Origin: Macrosoma leucophasiata
Lineage: Eukaryota; Arthropoda; Insecta; Lepidoptera; Hedylidae
Direction of reading: 5' to 3'
Length of the DNA stretch: 64,000 nucleotides
Assembly (NCBI GenBank): GCA_036365455.1
Contig: JAWQUS010000010.1
Location: 17,966,501 to 18,030,500 of the forward strand
Shown: one piece after another, positions 1-9,955 of the stretch
How the letters are laid out: every line of letters starts with the position of its first letter
Numbering within the stretch: position 1 is the stretch's first letter
Made by a program: the position numbers and the translations under genes
The notes under the pieces: model-generated
The model's input: only the letters and a program-made list of their open reading frames with translations
What the model was told of the DNA's origin: nothing
Databases searched by the model: none

Positions 1-210
1 GCTTACATGCGGATTCATTAGATTAGTGTACTTACTATCAGGCAACTGGCCGCTCGAACACATGGGCACGTAATGCGGTAATAATAAAAGCTACATTTGA
101 TTGATTTTGGATAAGCGTAAAGTTTCCTGACTGTAGATACATGCGATGTAATCACTTCCAGTGCACCGATGATACACAGATCCTTCTAGATATTGTTTAC
201 CTACTGGATT
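1..210 (+). repeat. Local repeat G, copy 1 (interrupted)
   Basis: Bases 1-34 (gcttacatgcggattcatta...) and about 140-200 (gatgtaatcacttcc...gcaccgat...acacagatccttctaga) match two better copies at 919 and 2526. About 105 bases with no counterpart lie between the two blocks, so this copy is interrupted. The family is unidentified and has no coding potential. Confidence 0.55.
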
Positions 211-280
211 CAAAAATATTTTTTTATCTCTGTCACAACAGAGATCAGTTTTGTACCAACTGGTAGCTTAGGCTACAATA

Positions 281-845
281 AATGCCCACCGAAGGTTTCC
301 GTCTTGTCGTGGAGGGGGGGCTCCATACCGGCTTAGCCCAGAGGAAACCAACGAGGGTGCAGCGTTTGACGTGGGCACACCGCGGACACTCCGCCATACA
401 AACGCTTAATTTGGTCTATTACGCAGACATCAATCAGTGCACCTGTGTGCGTAGCACGTAGACAATACCAATCGTCGCCCATAAGAGGGGAGGAGGCTGG
501 GTGCTGCGGGGAAATCGGGCGGGACGTCGAAGTGTCCATTCTATACGTAGTATTATTACATATTCTCTGACGTGGGTGTGTCCACCACTCGCTGCTCTAG
601 TGAGGAGACGGCTTAGCAAGAAGTATGTGGGTACATTGTCACTGTCGTCAGTCATGCACTCTGTATCCAGCCGTATAACGGTTGTCCCGACGTTTTTTCA
701 AAGGGACGTTGAGGGTCCAATTCTTTTGGAACTCCCTCTCCCTCAGAGTTGAATTGTGTGCCCATGTACCGCCTCCTCCGGGCGTATTGGGACCCTTGAG
801 TGGTAAAGATTTCCCTAGTCCGACGCCCGGAGTCTTTACCACTCA
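281..845 (+). mobile_element. LINE R fragment, decayed, with nested insertion
   Basis: This GC-rich block resembles the minus strand of 37528-38208. Shared blocks include the tcttgtcgtgg region near 302, a cactcgctgct...gaggagacggct block near 587-616, and gtgtgccc...cgggcgt.ttgggac near 756-794. The other copy has a poly(A) end and a target-site duplication, so the family is a non-LTR retrotransposon. The copy is full of changes, is interrupted at 376-567 and contains one inverted block (see findings). It is non-coding now. Confidence 0.6.
376..567 (-). mobile_element. 192-bp SINE-like insertion in LINE R
   Basis: The direct repeat tgacgtggg lies at 367-375 and again at 568-576, and the homology to LINE R resumes directly after it. 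This is the pattern of a 9-bp target-site duplication around an insertion. One end (tacgtagtattattac..attctctg) recurs at about 56793-56821, so it is a dispersed family. No pol III box is clear. The family is not identified. Confidence 0.55.
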
Positions 846-918
846 GACATGAGTATTTCAGTTTTGAGATTTTCTGTAAAAACACATTATGTAATTTATA
901 TTCCCATAATTATAGTGG

Positions 919-1015
919 CGAGCTAACATGGGAATGCATTAGCTTAGTGTAGCGCGCGTCGCGCGATGCAATCACCTCTAGTGCACCGACAACATACACA
1001 GACTTCTATATTTTT
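919..1015 (+). repeat. Local repeat G, copy 2
   Basis: About 95 bases match copy 3 at 2526: gagcttacatg-like start, attagcttag.gtagcgcgcg, then gatg.aatcac and tgcaccgacaac.cacacag. The family is seen only in the first 2.7 kb of this window. Confidence 0.6.
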
Positions 1016-1086
1016 TACCAGGATCTTTGATTAAATTAAAATTTGTTAAGATTTTTACCTAAGAATCAATAAGATCACTACTTTAT

Positions 1087-1365
1087 ACTGGTGGCAGAGC
1101 TCCAGTGACGGAGCTCACGGGCGTAGGCACCACCGCATTAATATACTTGCCGCTAAATGGTAGTGTTCAGCACTATCGTGTTCCGGTCAGGTGGTTATGT
1201 ACGGCCCTGTAATTGCCAGCACAGAGGCATGATACCTTAGGCCTCAGGAGAGGTAACGCATCTGCATTTGGACCTTGGTCTTTGAGTAAGTGTCTATAGA
1301 TAGGCTGCAGTCATCACTTAACACGAATGTGAACAGCATGCTTGTTTGCCAGATAACATACAAAA
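1087..1365 (+). mobile_element. A repeat, near full length
   Basis: This is a sense copy of the A family. It starts actggtggcagagctcc, contains the internal inverted repeat gagctcc/ggagctc, and ends cttgtttgcc followed by an A-rich stretch. It is about 265 bases plus tail and has no reading frame. Direct repeats of about 36 bases flank it (1046-1082 and 1379-1415), much longer than a usual target-site duplication. Confidence 0.85.
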
Positions 1366-1435
1366 TAAAAATAGAATTTGTAAGGATTTTTACCCAAGAA
1401 TCAATAAGATCACTAAGCGGTCTGTTTGACTATTG

Positions 1436-1949
1436 TATACTAGGTGATTTTCAAACCTCCGAGGGTAAGCACCTTTTCGCGACAGGGGGAGGTCAGTATC
1501 CAAAGTTCTAAGGTTTCACTGCACTGCCCGTCTCTCGCGTCATCATCGCAATTAAGCTCAATCTGTATATAATAGAATGTAGACTTCTGTATGCATAGAG
1601 AGTTATTGATATTTGCGGGCACGTTACCAAATTAGTGGGAAATCGTGGAAAAAATCCATTCATAGCACTTACCTAACAACCTCCCAACTCGTGGACTCTC
1701 CAACACACAGATCCTTCTCGAAACTACGAATATAACGGGATCAAAAGGATAAATACGATTGACTGTATTACATATTTTTCAAATACATAGGTAGGGTACC
1801 TCTTTTGGACAATTTAATAGTTAGATTTGCTACACAATTCAAATATCAGGAGGTAGGTAGGTAGATAGGTAAATATTTCAGATCCCTAGATTGCGACCAA
1901 AATAATAAACGAAAATATTAAATTAATTGATTTATTCCACATTACTGTC
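1436..1949. other. Unassigned AT-rich DNA
   Basis: No gene, clear repeat or conserved motif seen. A short block at 1701-1720 (acacacagatccttct) recalls repeat G. The gtaggtaggtagatagg run near 1852-1870 is a small simple repeat. Confidence 0.5.
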
Positions 1950-2082
1950 TAGGGCCCCGTAATAACAATACCTATCAGAGACATAACAACTAAGGTCTCA
2001 GGGGTTCTAATGCATTTGTATTTTGACGGCAGGTTGTTGTTAATGTCCAAATTAACTGTATGCTTGTTTTCCACCTCTAAAG
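1950..2082 (+). repeat. A repeat, decayed fragment
   Basis: Blocks gggcc.cgtaat, agagacataacaacta.ggtctcag, atgcatttgtattttga and gcttgtttt.ccac follow A-family sense order, with many substitutions and deletions. It represents the 3' half only. Confidence 0.5.
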
Positions 2083-2219
2083 TAAAAATCAACAATTATT
2101 TAGCTTTGCGACGACTCCAATGCCTACAGGGTAGGAAGTGGTAAGTAAATAATAGAACAACGCAGAATGGGCAACAGCCTCAAAGCCAAAACTAACGCCA
2201 TTTTGATCGCTAGCTTACA

Positions 2220-2345
2220 TGCGCTTATGCGCTTATATTCGTTTTGTTACATTAACAATTTATTGTATAAGTTGTACTTTGTGTTTATTGATAATCTGTA
2301 ATTTTTTCTTTAAATAAAGTTTTATTATATTATTATTATTATCGT
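2220..2345 (+). repeat. Possible LINE tail ending in (ATT)n
   Basis: The sequence ends aataaagttttattat followed by tattattattatta. An AATAAA-type signal just before an ATT microsatellite is the usual ending of decayed lepidopteran LINEs. No coding remnant is visible upstream, so the call is weak. Confidence 0.3.
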
Positions 2346-2525
2346 AGAGGCTTTTGAACAGCAGTTTCTAGGTTGAAATGATGATGATGAATTATTTAAA
2401 ACTTGTCTTAGTTGTTTTATAAATATTGTTCGATAAGATAAGAAAACTAATCCAATTGGCATTGTATCAGTTTTTTTTAAATAGCGCACTATATTAGTAT
2501 ATTATTCATATTCTCATAAAGACGT

Positions 2526-2630
2526 GGCGAGCTTACATGCGAATTCATTAGCTTAGAGTAGCGCGCGGTAAACGATGTAATCACTTTTATTGCACCGACA
2601 ACACACACAGATCGTACTAGAAATTTGAAC
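2526..2630 (+). repeat. Local repeat G, copy 3
   Basis: This is the best-preserved G copy: gagcttacatgcgaattcat, agcttagagtagcgcgcg, gatgtaatcact, tgcaccgacaacacacacag. It matches 919-1015 and the two blocks in 1-210. Confidence 0.6.
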
Positions 2631-2847
2631 CAGGGTCGAAAATGATTAATCAAGTTATGAAGGTTAAAAAAAACACTAAACGTAGGCAGGTAGTACCTTC
2701 GCGCTTCGCTGGGCTCGTTTTAGCAGGGACACTACCGAGCCAAAAAGATAATTTGATACTGACATTTCATTGCGCTGCCCTGTCTTTCTGTCTATCTGTC
2801 AACAACACATTTAAAGAGCGATATAGACATTTCAAATTAATTTTAGT

Positions 2848-3095
2848 GACCCGGCAAACTTCGTATTGCCTCTTAATGAAATAATGTGTAAAAGGTTTTT
2901 GATACGGACTATTTGTATGGGAAAATTAAATTGTGGTTTTTACTATTTCCCTTCAATTTCTTCATATTGTCTTACCTTCTAAACCTTCTCTGGACTTCCA
3001 AAAATCATTCAAAACCAAAATTAGCCAAATCGGTTCACCCGTTCTCGAGTTTTAGCGAGACTAACGAACAGCAATTGATTTATATAATTATATAG
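2848..3095 (+). repeat. D repeat (CTAG-type family)
   Basis: Matches 48273-48511 along its length: gacccggcaaacttcgtatt, gaaataatgtgt, aattgtggtttttacta, aaccttc.ctg..cttcca, aaatcggt, ttttagcgagactaacgaacagcaatt. A third, inverted copy is at 11000-11202. The layout (gctgacccggcaaac start, AT-rich end) is that of a widespread non-autonomous lepidopteran repeat, possibly Helitron-like. It is non-coding. Confidence 0.75.
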
Positions 3096-3640
3096 ATTAT
3101 AAGATTAGTACGTCAGATTCATAAATGGGTTCCTATCCCACGTCATTCAAAAACCTATCTATGCAAATTTTTTAAATAAGAATTTAAGAATTCAAAAATG
3201 TATTAGGTATATTTAAAAATTATAATCTTTTCCATTTTCGAATTCCATAGACTATCCAGGATGTAAACAATTATACAATTAGTGACGAAAGCGTCGCGTG
3301 TGCCTTTATCTCTGCTTCTTAAATTCAATTGTAAGATATTACTAAAAGTATCTTCTGCATATCAAAATAAAAAACAATACCTATTTGTGTTATGAAATTT
3401 AAAAACTTCAATAGTATAGAACGACAGACTGCGCTACGAAGCTACGAATGCGGCCGCGTTAGTATTTACTAGAAGTCTACGACGTCTACGAGTCATTAGA
3501 GTTGATTAAATTAAATAAGATAATTGTTTAGGGCCAGCCAAACCATTTTTTTTTCTAAAAGTAGGTTTACATCTATAATACGGGACTGTTAATATATCTA
3601 CCATAATGATGCAGGTATTAGATAGACATATTTTTTAAGC
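3096..3640. other. Unassigned AT-rich DNA
   Basis: AT-rich non-repetitive sequence with no supported gene. A small palindrome-like cluster acgaagctacgaatgcggccgc lies near 3435-3457; no function is inferred. Confidence 0.5.
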
Positions 3641-3644
3641 CATG

Positions 3645-3832
3645 AAGTTGCAAATAAGTATGCAGTTCACATGAATGTTAAGTCATGACTGCAAGCTATA
3701 GACATCATCACAAAAACCAGAGGGCAAAATACAGATGCGTTGCCATCCTTGAGACCTAAGTTGTTATGTCTCTATGATATTACGGGGTCACACATTACCA
3801 TTTAACCGAAACAGGATAGTGATGAATAGTTG
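3645..3832 (-). repeat. A repeat, decayed antisense copy
   Basis: In A-antisense order: tgcagttcacatgaatgttaag, atgactgcaagctatagaca, gatgcgttgcca, cctaag.tgttatg, attaccatttaaccgaaaca. Many substitutions; the outer ends are lost. Confidence 0.6.
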
Positions 3833-4059
3833 GTATTCTATATCCCTCTTTGTAGATTTCATGTTCATAATGAACGACTTCTATGAACGTTTTCCAGTTA
3901 AGGAACGTAGACATAGTTACAAAAAATATCGACTTCAAAAATTATACATATATTATTTATCACTAAAAAGTTTAAAATTACAGAGTACAAATTTAATCTC
4001 AGGGAGCCGATCCTAACTTGGTAATAGCGGTGGAGAGATTAGGTACCTATTACTGTATA

Positions 4060-4210
4060 TCTGACTATAAGGGCCCTAACTCACTAGGACGCCACCACAC
4101 ACCATACTAACTGCTTGGGTACGTAGCTGTCGATGTCGCCATAGCATCCTAGTGAGTTAGGGCCCTAAGTATGGTGTGGAGACGTTGCCACAAGGTAGCC
4201 AGGTGAGTTA
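4060..4210. mobile_element. Short palindromic MITE
   Basis: A perfect 20-base inverted repeat, agggccctaactcactagga at 4070-4089 and its complement at 4147-4166, encloses 57 bases. Parts of the ends (gtgagttagg, gtgtggagac) recur just outside to about 4210. There is no coding potential; this is a small hairpin-forming non-autonomous element or a local inverted duplication. Confidence 0.6.
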
Positions 4211-4269
4211 GGTATCATGTATTTCCATACTAGCAGCTTGGATGCGTAGCCGGCCACGTCGCTAAATAA

Positions 4270-4831
4270 TAGGCAAATAAAATAAAATCCCACTAGACGG
4301 CAGTATTCAGAGGCAGCTTACCTTTATGGTGAGTTATTACTGTGAATCTATCTTATGAAAACTAGAGGATTCAAAGCAGATGTACTTTTACTTCAAAGCG
4401 CATGCTTCTGTAGGTACTTATATTTACGTGTTCGTTCGAACTAATATAGATACCTACTCTCATACTATTTTGATGAATAAAAATGCATTATTTTTATATC
4501 GATAAGTAGCAGCATCGGAGGTTTAAATTACGCCGATATTAAATAGACTTGACACATTTTATTTACGACTTATGTGTTCATTTCTGCTGTCTGTACTCAT
4601 TCGTTGCAAAAAGCTTGGCAAGTTGCGTTGTTATCGAGTGCATAAGTAACTATGTTTCAGTATTAATTAAAAACAATAATAAATATAACTCATCAGTTTA
4701 TTGGACGAGAGTTGTGTTAACGTGTGCTGTTTTACGTGGTATTTACAATACCGGCAATGTTCTCACGTATGAACGAATAATCCAAGACAATGCAGCTCAT
4801 TTCACTGTTATCGACCTTATCTCTTTATATC
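4270..4831. other. Unassigned DNA
   Basis: Non-repetitive at the level I can see. A frame open for 139 codons begins at 4549 on the plus strand. Its last third is the E repeat and the rest has no recognisable domain, so no gene is called. Confidence 0.45.
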
Positions 4832-5015
4832 TTAATATATATAAATCTCGTGTCACAATGTTTGTCCTCAATGGAATCCTAAACCACTTAACCGATTATA
4901 ATAAAATTCGCACACCATGTGCAGTTCGATCCAACTTGAGAGATAGGATAGCTTACATTACGCTATGACTAATAGGAGCAGAGCAGCGCGGGCGAAGCCG
5001 GGGCGGGCCGCTAGT
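4832..5015 (+). mobile_element. E repeat (CTAG-ended, Helitron-like)
   Basis: Runs from tatataaatctcgtgtcac to gcgggcgaagccggggcggg and ends ccgctagt. Nearly the same sequence lies inverted at 13742-13935, and a diverged copy lies at 41448-41665. A GC hairpin just before a CTAGT end is the 3' signature of non-autonomous Helitrons. The 5' TC end is not clear. Confidence 0.65.
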
Positions 5016-5249
5016 ATTATACATAAAATAGCATGAATTCAGCTGAAACAACTGCAAACAGTAGCCGATAACAGTTTATTCATTATCATCGTCGAAGTCT
5101 GAATGAACAGGTGCCTTGTTTAGTTAAGGATGTTATCACGTTTGTTGTTCACTTAATCAGTGTTAATGTCGTTTCAAGAGTAATTGCTTAGTGTGTTAAC
5201 TTAATTCGACTATTAATTTGAGATAAATCAAATTTTCCTTAATTTCCTT

Positions 5250-5305
5250 ATCTGTGTCAAACTCAAACTCAAAAATTCATTTAATCCCTTGGAAATAATA
5301 GAATT
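5250..5305 (-). repeat. Probable LINE tail fragment
   Basis: The sequence tcaaactcaaactcaaaaat followed by tcatttaat resembles, in reverse, a common lepidopteran LINE tail (ATTAAATGA..TTTGAGTTTGA). Too short for firm assignment. Confidence 0.3.
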
Positions 5306-6309
5306 TGCTTGTGATAGGTCAAAATACAAATATAAAATTAAAGCAAATAATAACTGATACGTTGATTAATATGTTAAAGTAAACAAAATAAAATATGATG
5401 GTCCAAAAAATACTTAATAAAAAAAATAGGTATCAACAGAATGTTCCATACTCTCTTTTACAAACGGCAAGATAAGACTAAACAAAACAATGTCATCTTT
5501 TCCGTGCGTACTCATAACTAAACCTGTAGGTATTATAAGGTTTATAGGTAAGTAAAATGTAGGACCTATTTATATGGCAAATTTATTTAAAACTCAGTTT
5601 AAATTAAAAGGCGGGCACTTTTGACGAAACGTCGTCAACAACCCAAGTAAAATATTAAATTTGTTGGTGGTTTTGTTGAAAAAAATTAAAGCGAGGTAAA
5701 ATTAGTTTAATGAAATAATCAAATATTATCGAAACATAAAATTAAACAGCAGTTTGTCGACAAGTTGATTGCAATCCAAATTGTCTTTCCGACCGCAGCG
5801 GTGTTCGCGTGACTGACTCCCTTGTGGTTTTTCAGTTTGCGTATGGCTTCCTTTAGTATTAATACATATTGTTAGGTGTTAGGTATAAATCTAAAACATA
5901 AGGACATGATAAACTTGGTATTTGTTTTTAATCTGTTTTCTTCATTTTACTTAGCAGATGTTACCTATAATCATTAATTTTACGAAGTATCTATCTAAAT
6001 ATGCATAAAATAACATAAGTCCAAAAGGTAACTTTAAATAATTGGTAATTTAAGAACTCTTGACAAATAAATAAATACAATTTTTTTTTTACAATTCTAT
6101 CATCAGCCATAACGTTTGATGTTTTAAATACCTTTAAGGATTTAGACGACAGTCAAAGCCGAAAAAATATTTAAAAACATTTTCTCATGCTGCGGCTGCT
6201 GATTTTGCCAGTGTGATTGTGTGTATTGTCACATTAAGTGCGTTCCGGGGCAGACAGAGAACAAGGAGCGAAAATAATACAAGTTTTACCACACCTGTTT
6301 TCAATTCAG
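5306..6309. other. Unassigned AT-rich DNA
   Basis: About 1 kb of AT-rich sequence with no supported gene or repeat. One moderately GC-rich stretch near 5745-5840 (ttgtctttccgaccgcagcggtgttcgcgtgac) stands out, without an identifiable motif. Confidence 0.5.
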
Positions 6310-6329
6310 CTTCAGTGGTATCAATAAAA

Positions 6330-6405
6330 AAAAACAAGTGTGTGTCGGTTCAGGAATCGAACCTGCGACCTCAGGATAACATGTCCAGCCGCTGTGTGTT
6401 TGTTT
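6330..6405 (-). repeat. tRNA-derived SINE C fragment
   Basis: The minus strand has gcggctggac, ttatcctgaggtcgcag and the pol III B-box-like ggttcgattcc. The same block is seen at 40440-40475 and 61440-61505. Only the tRNA-like half remains. Confidence 0.55.
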
Positions 6406-6488
6406 GCAACAAAGTACATGACATTTAAAATATGGAGAATACCTACTTTCAATAATTTAATTTCACTTAATTTCTATAAACTGGTTTT

Positions 6489-6755
6489 ACTAGTGGTTGA
6501 GCTCCAGTGACGGAGCACGCGGGCGTAGGCACCACCGCATTACCACCACATACTTTCCGCTAAATGGTAGTGTTCAGCACTATCGTGTTCCGGTCAGGTG
6601 GCAATGTACGGCCTTGTGATTGCCGACACAGAGGCATAACACCTTAGGCCTCAGAAGTGGTAACGCATCTGCAATTTGACCTCTGGTCTTTATGCTGCAG
6701 TCGTCACTTAACATCAATGTGAGCTGCATGCTTGTTTGCCACTTTCATTACATAA
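6489..6755 (+). mobile_element. A repeat, full length
   Basis: A sense copy from actagtggttgagctcc to gcttgtttgccactt, then tcattacataaaa as tail. Roughly 255 bases, with few differences from the other full copies. Non-coding. Confidence 0.85.
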
Positions 6756-6759
6756 AATG

Positions 6760-7470
6760 TATTTAAATAACATAAAACCGGATTGAACAAAGATTTAAAG
6801 TAATAAATCAGAGCGTTTAGCATGGAAATTGCAGCTAAGAATGCAATAGGATGTGTTTAACACGCATACATTCAGATACGTTCCGTCCAAACGTTTCTAA
6901 CATTCACGTTATTCATTCGTTAACATTTCTCGTCGCTCATAAATAAAATGCAAGAGTTACTATTTCGATAACAGCAAATTTAAATTTATGCTCGTGGAAT
7001 GCATTTTAAACTTGTAAAGGCGAGCTTCGAGCAAAAAACATGGTACAGTCGCGCCTAATCTCACGTGATCTCTTCGTTCCTTGTTTCTTCCCTCAAACAT
7101 CTACAGATGCAAAGTTATTTTGTAAGGGACACACAAAACGACGGCATAATGTAACATCGTCACGTATAATGTCACGGCTTACGATTGGAACAAAACACGT
7201 AGCCGTCGGTCATATCTGATAATTTTATTGACGTGTACTAGGTAAAATTGTCAAGTACTATTAGGTATGAGTATCATAATTTGAGATAGGTTTTAATATG
7301 AAATAGGCTTTTTGATAATACTTAAATCAAAATATACAATTAATTATTGATCATAATTTCTGACAGGGGGTTTTGGCGGGAACCTTGAAAGAGGCGTTTG
7401 GTGCTGTTATTTTATTTCATTTTCTCGGTGTATTTTTGAGTTATATCTATTATCTATACTTATAATACCA
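6760..7470. other. Unassigned DNA
   Basis: No repeat or gene recognised. Base composition is mixed, with several CG-containing stretches at 6880-7240. No exon can be supported. Confidence 0.45.
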
Positions 7471-7477
7471 CCGGTAG

Positions 7478-7693
7478 GCGGTTAGTGGTGCTGGCGGTGG
7501 TTTTACTGGCGGTGGAGGCATTGGTGGCGTTGGTGATGTTGGTGGTGTTGTTGGTAGTTTTGGGGGCGTTGCTGGCATTGGTTGTGGTGGTGGTGGTGGT
7601 TTTGGTGGCGTTTGTATCTTTGATGGTGATGGCGTTGATGGCGTTGGTGGCGATTGTAGTGGTGGCGGTGGTGGTGGTGGCATTAGTGGGTAA
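7478..7693 (+). repeat. Cryptic GGT/GTT/GGC triplet repeat
   Basis: About 210 bases of imperfect trinucleotide repeat. One plus frame is open for 71 codons and is glycine-rich (GGVGDVGGVVGSFGG), ending at a TAA. The opposite strand reads proline-rich (KPPPPPQPMPATPP). Because most frames are open, this follows from the repeat itself. It could still be a low-complexity exon, but no splice or start context supports that. Confidence 0.7.
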
Positions 7694-7921
7694 AAATGCA
7701 CAACGTTAATATTCAATTTTTCTCTTCTGCCGGCTCTTACGGAGTGCTTATATTATGCATAGATCTATCTTTAATGTTTAAAAATTGACTGAAAATTTAA
7801 TAAAGTTTATAATAATTTTCTATAAAAAAATATTATGCATAGAAGTTTAAAATGGCATTTTCTAAAATATGGTTCAGCATAGGATAGATGCGCGTTTAAA
7901 CACATAATTAGCATTTTTCGC

Positions 7922-8320
7922 AATCCTAGCAGCCTGTACTGACTAATCATCATCACTCCCTCCGCGCGTGATGCGCAACAGAGGGGGGGGGGATGGTTCG
8001 GGGATCGAGGCTTCCTCATTCCCCGGGCCTATCTGCCCCCGAAACGTCGAGGGCGTGATCATTATAGGGATGCTGGTACACGGGAAACTGGCTGTGGGTT
8101 TTTTTTTGTTTTTTTTTTACTCCATCAGCTATTCCCCCGCGTACCGCTTACAATTGGTCCTGTTCTAAATTAAATAAAAAAGATTCCCTATTGTGAGGGG
8201 CCACACGTCCGCGCCATCACTCTGGCCTAAGCCGGGCGGCGAAGCCGCGGACCCAGACGACAATTCTGTTCCACGACCGGGGGTTGAACCCAGTTGATGG
8301 CAGCCCTAGCAGCCTGTGTG
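7922..8320. mobile_element. GC-rich repeat bounded by 13-bp direct repeats
   Basis: The 13-base word cctagcagcctgt occurs at 7925-7937 and 8305-8317. Between them are GC-rich blocks (cgcgtgatgcgcaacagagg, gaaacgtcgagggcgtgat) and two poly-T runs. This could be a retroelement fragment with target-site duplication, but the family is not recognised. Confidence 0.35.
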
Positions 8321-8329
8321 CTTTTATCT

Positions 8330-8880
8330 CCGATGGTCATACGTCTAATATCGTGTACAGAGAAGCATTACTGCAAAGCAGTTTTTTTTAGCTACCCAAA
8401 AGTGTTTATGATCCAAAATTAACCAAAATGTATATCCAAAAGCGCTGCCTAATGTCCCCAAGCCACTATTCCACGCAAACAAAGTTGCGGGCACAGCTAG
8501 TATTAAATAAAGTTGGTAGCATTTTGTTTGATATAGGCTTATTACAGTGCGCGTGTATAGTGAAATAGCATAACAGTGCGAAAACACGTCCTTTCGGGTT
8601 GACTCCAAAGCTTCATTGTAAATGTTCTGGTAAAGTAGCCATCGCTTTACTCGAATTACTGTGACTCTGACTGATGGACTGGTAAATTGACTGACTGACT
8701 CTGACTTTTACGCTGCTTATTTAAATACGAATACGAAATATCGTTTTACTTGACACTGGTAATATGTGAAATAGCGATGCCATTAAATTAAAATTATGCC
8801 ATTTCAAAAAAAATCTGAAAGAGACTGTACCTATCTTGACAGATAAACCTACTCCAGAAAATATATTATTGATAGTATAA
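8330..8880. other. Unassigned DNA
   Basis: No gene seen. A short tandem of gactgac words is at about 8660-8702. Confidence 0.45.
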
Positions 8881-8882
8881 TA

Positions 8883-9197
8883 ACGTAACGTAACTTCACG
8901 CCTGTAATCCCCGAAGGGGTAGGCAGAGGTAAATGCATGCATTCAAGCATACATGCAAACACCCACGATTCGCCGGTTACGTTTTGGCCCATGTAACAGG
9001 TGGCGAGCCTGTTGACATCTCCGGGCACATTACCAAACTTTGAGGTACTGGGAAATTTCCAGAAAGGGGAAAAATCCCAATAGAACCAGAGATAAAGGCT
9101 TTTTCACCATTATCTCTGATAACCCCCTACCCGGGAATCGAACCCAGGACCTCAGCGTAGTAGTAGTGGCCGCCTACCACTAGGCTACCGAGGCAGT
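8883..9197 (-). mobile_element. SINE B, full length
   Basis: On the minus strand it starts with a tRNA-like head (ctgcctcggtagcctagtgg, then B-box ggttcgattcccggg), continues through cccggagatgtcaacaggct and gtgggtgtttgcatgtatgc, and ends ctctgcctaccccttcgggg...aggcgtgaagttacgttacg. At about 315 bases with A and B boxes in place, it is a tRNA-derived SINE. Other copies are at 21580, 53061 and 62350. Its 3' end resembles the LINE V tail at 61331. Confidence 0.85.
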
Positions 9198-9573
9198 TTT
9201 AGTTTATAGTATAATAAGACAGTTAAAATCAAGTGTCTGTGAACCTTTTTGAACCTACCTCACCTACATGAAATACTTTTCCATAAAACTGATAGAGGCC
9301 GATTAAAGGAGAGTAACAGAAACAAAAGAAAAACCTTTTTTTGTATGTTTTTCTGTCTGGTAGGGATAACTTCGAAAATAGGTACTCAACGGATTTCAAC
9401 GTGGTTTTCACAGGTTGATTATATATAATTAAGAGCGATGTCAAAACTGTTGTTATTTCTTGAAAATCGGCTAAGGGAAAAAATTACGGTCAATGAATAA
9501 ATTTACTTCAAGCACGGCTTCAAAACTTTTATACATCAAGAGTTGAATGTGGTTTACATAAAAGTATTTCATT

Positions 9574-9655
9574 TAGACTAGCTGTGCCCGCGACTTTGTC
9601 CGCTTATAATTTAACAAAATGATTGTTCGGTCGAAGTCGTGGGCACAGCTAGTTA
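9574..9655. mobile_element. CTAG mini fold-back
   Basis: The sequence actagctgtgcccgcgactt reappears in reverse complement as aagtcgtgggcacagctagt only about 35 bases later. The same architecture is seen at 53948-54026. It is probably a minimal non-autonomous (Helitron- or MITE-like) element. Confidence 0.5.
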
Positions 9656-9669
9656 TTTATATAATAATA

Positions 9670-9955
9670 ATAATAACCTGGCAACCCTCTAAAAGAATGA
9701 TAGCGAAGAGCCTCGACCAACATCTCAAGAGGCTCTCGCTAGGTGGATGGATCAAGGGTCTGATACAGAATGCAGTACTCCTCGGCACGGCACGCATAGT
9801 GAGGAGGTTCCTGTCTCTGTGTGCCTAACCATCGGCAGCTTGGACCCTGCTCCCGCTGTCGGCGGCACACTATTTTTTAATTTTTTATATATATTTGTTT
9901 CTTTCTATACTTATATATTATATGTAACAAATTATTTAATAAGTTAAAAAATAAA
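9670..9955 (+). pseudogene. LINE S ORF2 3' end and tail
   Basis: From about 9690 a plus frame reads RMIAKSLDQHLKRLSLGGWI, then KGLIQNAVLLGTARIVRRFL, stopping at TAA 9826-9828. I recognise this as the C-terminal end of an endonuclease/reverse-transcriptase polyprotein of a common lepidopteran non-LTR retrotransposon. A short AT-rich 3' UTR follows (ending about 9955). All upstream parts are missing, a typical 5' truncation. Confidence 0.7.

Noticed and set aside
1087..1352. A family as a DNA transposon (MITE)
   Set aside because: The ends are not inverted repeats of useful length, and several copies have an A-rich tail at one fixed end, which favours a retroposon. A Helitron-like origin was considered because of the gagctcc/ggagctc hairpin, but no CTRR end is present.
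4549..4968. 139-codon plus frame
   Set aside because: The last third is the E repeat, the start is not in a convincing context, and no domain is visible.
7450..7716. Proline-rich minus frame as a protein
   Set aside because: All of it derives from a triplet repeat; the opposite strand is equally open and no start or splice context was found.
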